Assembly (NCBI GenBank): GCA_050742455.1
Contig: JBOGIG010000119.1
Coordinates: forward strand, 1 to 5,883
DNA from: JBOGIG01 sp050742455
GTDB taxonomy: Bacteria > Actinomycetota > Acidimicrobiia > Acidimicrobiales > JBOGIG01
Direction: 5' to 3'
DNA length: 5,883 bases
Positions 5,354 to 5,883 of this stretch are shown here, piece after piece. The notes under the pieces are model-generated. The model worked only from the letters and a program-made list of their open reading frames with translations. It searched no databases and was not told the DNA's origin. The position numbers were made by a program, and so were the translations under genes. Numbering within the stretch: the first letter of the stretch is position 1; every line of letters starts with the position of its first letter.

Positions 5354-5883
5354 CTAGGGACCGAGGAGCATGACCTCGACTTCGTCGCCCACTCCCACGC
5401 CGCTCCCCGGCGTTAGCACGGCCAGGCCCTGGGCCCGGGCCATGACGCCGAGGATGTTGGATCCCTGACCACCGGCCGAGCGCACCGTGCAACGGCCGTC
5501 GTCAGACGTCTCGACCATCACCCTCATGAACACCGTCTTGGAATCGAGCCGCCGGGGCAGGTCCTCCCCAGCCCGAGCCAGGATGCGCCGCCGGTGGGGA
5601 TCGGCATGGCCCATCATCAATCGCAGCCCGGGCCGGGCAAACAGCTCGAAGCTGACCATGGACGAAACCGGGTTGCCGGGAAGACCGAACACCGGGCGCC
5701 CCCTCACCACCCCGAACGCCAGCGGTTTGGCCGGGCGGATGTCCACCTGCATCCACGACATGCCCGCGGGGGGCGACATGCCCGTGGGGGGCGACATGCC
5801 AGCGGGGGGCGACATGCCCGCGGGGGGCGACATGCCCGCGGGGGGCGACATGCCCGCGGGGGGCGACATGCCCGCGGGGGGCG
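5354..5883 (-). CDS. moeA: MoeA/Glp molybdopterin molybdotransferase-like protein, C-terminal part (runs off the window)
   Basis: About 175 residues remain. The frame stays open to the right end, so the N-terminal and most of the molybdopterin-binding domain lie outside. What is visible is the end of that domain, WMQVDIRPAKPLAFG then VFGLPGNPVSSMVSFELF with the family PGNPVS loop. The small C-terminal beta-barrel domain follows (about RILARAGEDLPRRLDSKTVFMRV to GVGDEVEVMLLGP at the stop). MoeA inserts molybdate into adenylylated molybdopterin. In actinobacteria a MoeA paralogue, Glp, instead acts in the divisome by binding FtsZ and GlpR, and the glpR-like gene in this cluster makes that role plausible. 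The part before WMQV is a run of MSPPAG hexapeptides that has no counterpart in the family as I know it. By my remembered alignment, the two E. coli lysines near this strand are Gln and Arg here. Confidence 0.88.
   Translation of the reverse strand, partial: PPAGMSPPAGMSPPAGMSPPAGMSPPAGMSPPTGMSPPAGMSWMQVDIRPAKPLAFGVVRGRPVFGLPGNPVSSMVSFELFARPGLRLMMGHADPHRRRILARAGEDLPRRLDSKTVFMRVMVETSDDGRCTVRSAGGQGSNILGVMARAQGLAVLTPGSGVGVGDEVEVMLLGP
5756..5883. repeat. 18-bp in-frame tandem repeat array in moeA/glp, reaching the window end
   Basis: The forward-strand unit CGACATGCCCGCGGGGGG is present in seven full copies (5756-5773, then every 18 bp to 5881) plus 2 bp of an eighth. Copies 1 and 4-7 are identical. 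Copy 2 has CCCGTGGG and copy 3 has CCAGCGGG at the central CCCGCGGG palindrome. On the coding strand each unit gives Pro-Pro-Ala-Gly-Met-Ser. The copy 2 change makes Ala into Thr and the copy 3 change is silent. True copy number is unknown because the array continues past the end. Confidence 0.95.

Noticed and set aside
4596..5416. Forward-strand open frames opposite moaA, one extending through the 19-bp repeats
   Set aside because: These are antisense to a certain gene. The repeat part gives Pro/Ala/Arg-rich peptide and the 19-bp unit shifts frame at every copy.
5756..5883. CRISPR-like array at the right end
   Set aside because: The 18-bp units abut with no spacers and translate in frame with the MoeA C-terminal domain, so this is a coding tandem repeat.

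Overview
The window is GC-rich DNA with dense coding and strong G/C bias at third codon positions. It reads as an actinobacterial chromosome. Two genes belong to families tied to mycothiol, the actinobacterial thiol. The reverse strand carries a MoeA/Glp-type protein and a membrane protein with the layout of GlpR/SepX, an actinobacteria-specific divisome protein. Acidimicrobiia or a relative is a reasonable guess from overall flavour, but the class is inference.

Forward strand, 1-2766. A possible 20-codon C-terminal remnant of an unidentified gene ends at 63. A leader with an imperfect direct duplication (63-134) follows. Next come a DsbA-fold oxidoreductase with a single-cysteine CPWA site (189-875) and a maleylpyruvate-isomerase/DinB-like protein (872-1681), overlapping by ATGA and so probably translationally coupled. 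An aldo/keto reductase with its own Shine-Dalgarno follows (1786-2766). The first two genes suggest a small mycothiol-linked redox or detoxification unit; the third may or may not be co-transcribed.

Reverse strand, 5883-2844 (transcribed right to left). The cluster runs moeA/glp (5' part outside the window) > moaA > moaC > a three-helix membrane protein resembling GlpR/SepX. MoaA and MoaC together convert GTP to cyclic pyranopterin monophosphate, the first step of molybdenum cofactor synthesis. MoeA normally inserts molybdenum at the last step. In actinobacteria one MoeA paralogue (Glp) works in the divisome with FtsZ and its membrane receptor GlpR. The cluster therefore joins cofactor genes to a likely cell-division adaptor/receptor pair. 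The aldo/keto reductase and glpR are convergent, with 77 bp between their stops.

The most unusual structure is a set of three unrelated tandem repeat arrays in this one gene cluster. They are an 18-bp in-frame array (7 copies, running off the window end) encoding Met-Ser-Pro-Pro-Ala-Gly in the molybdopterin-binding domain of MoeA/Glp, a 19-bp array (3.9 copies, hairpin-forming) in the moeA-moaA gap just before the moaA start, and a 9-bp array (3 copies) encoding Gly-Phe-Ser in the cytoplasmic linker of GlpR. No stretch over 300 bp lacks a gene. The longest gap, 3420-3663, holds inverted repeats but no gene I can identify.
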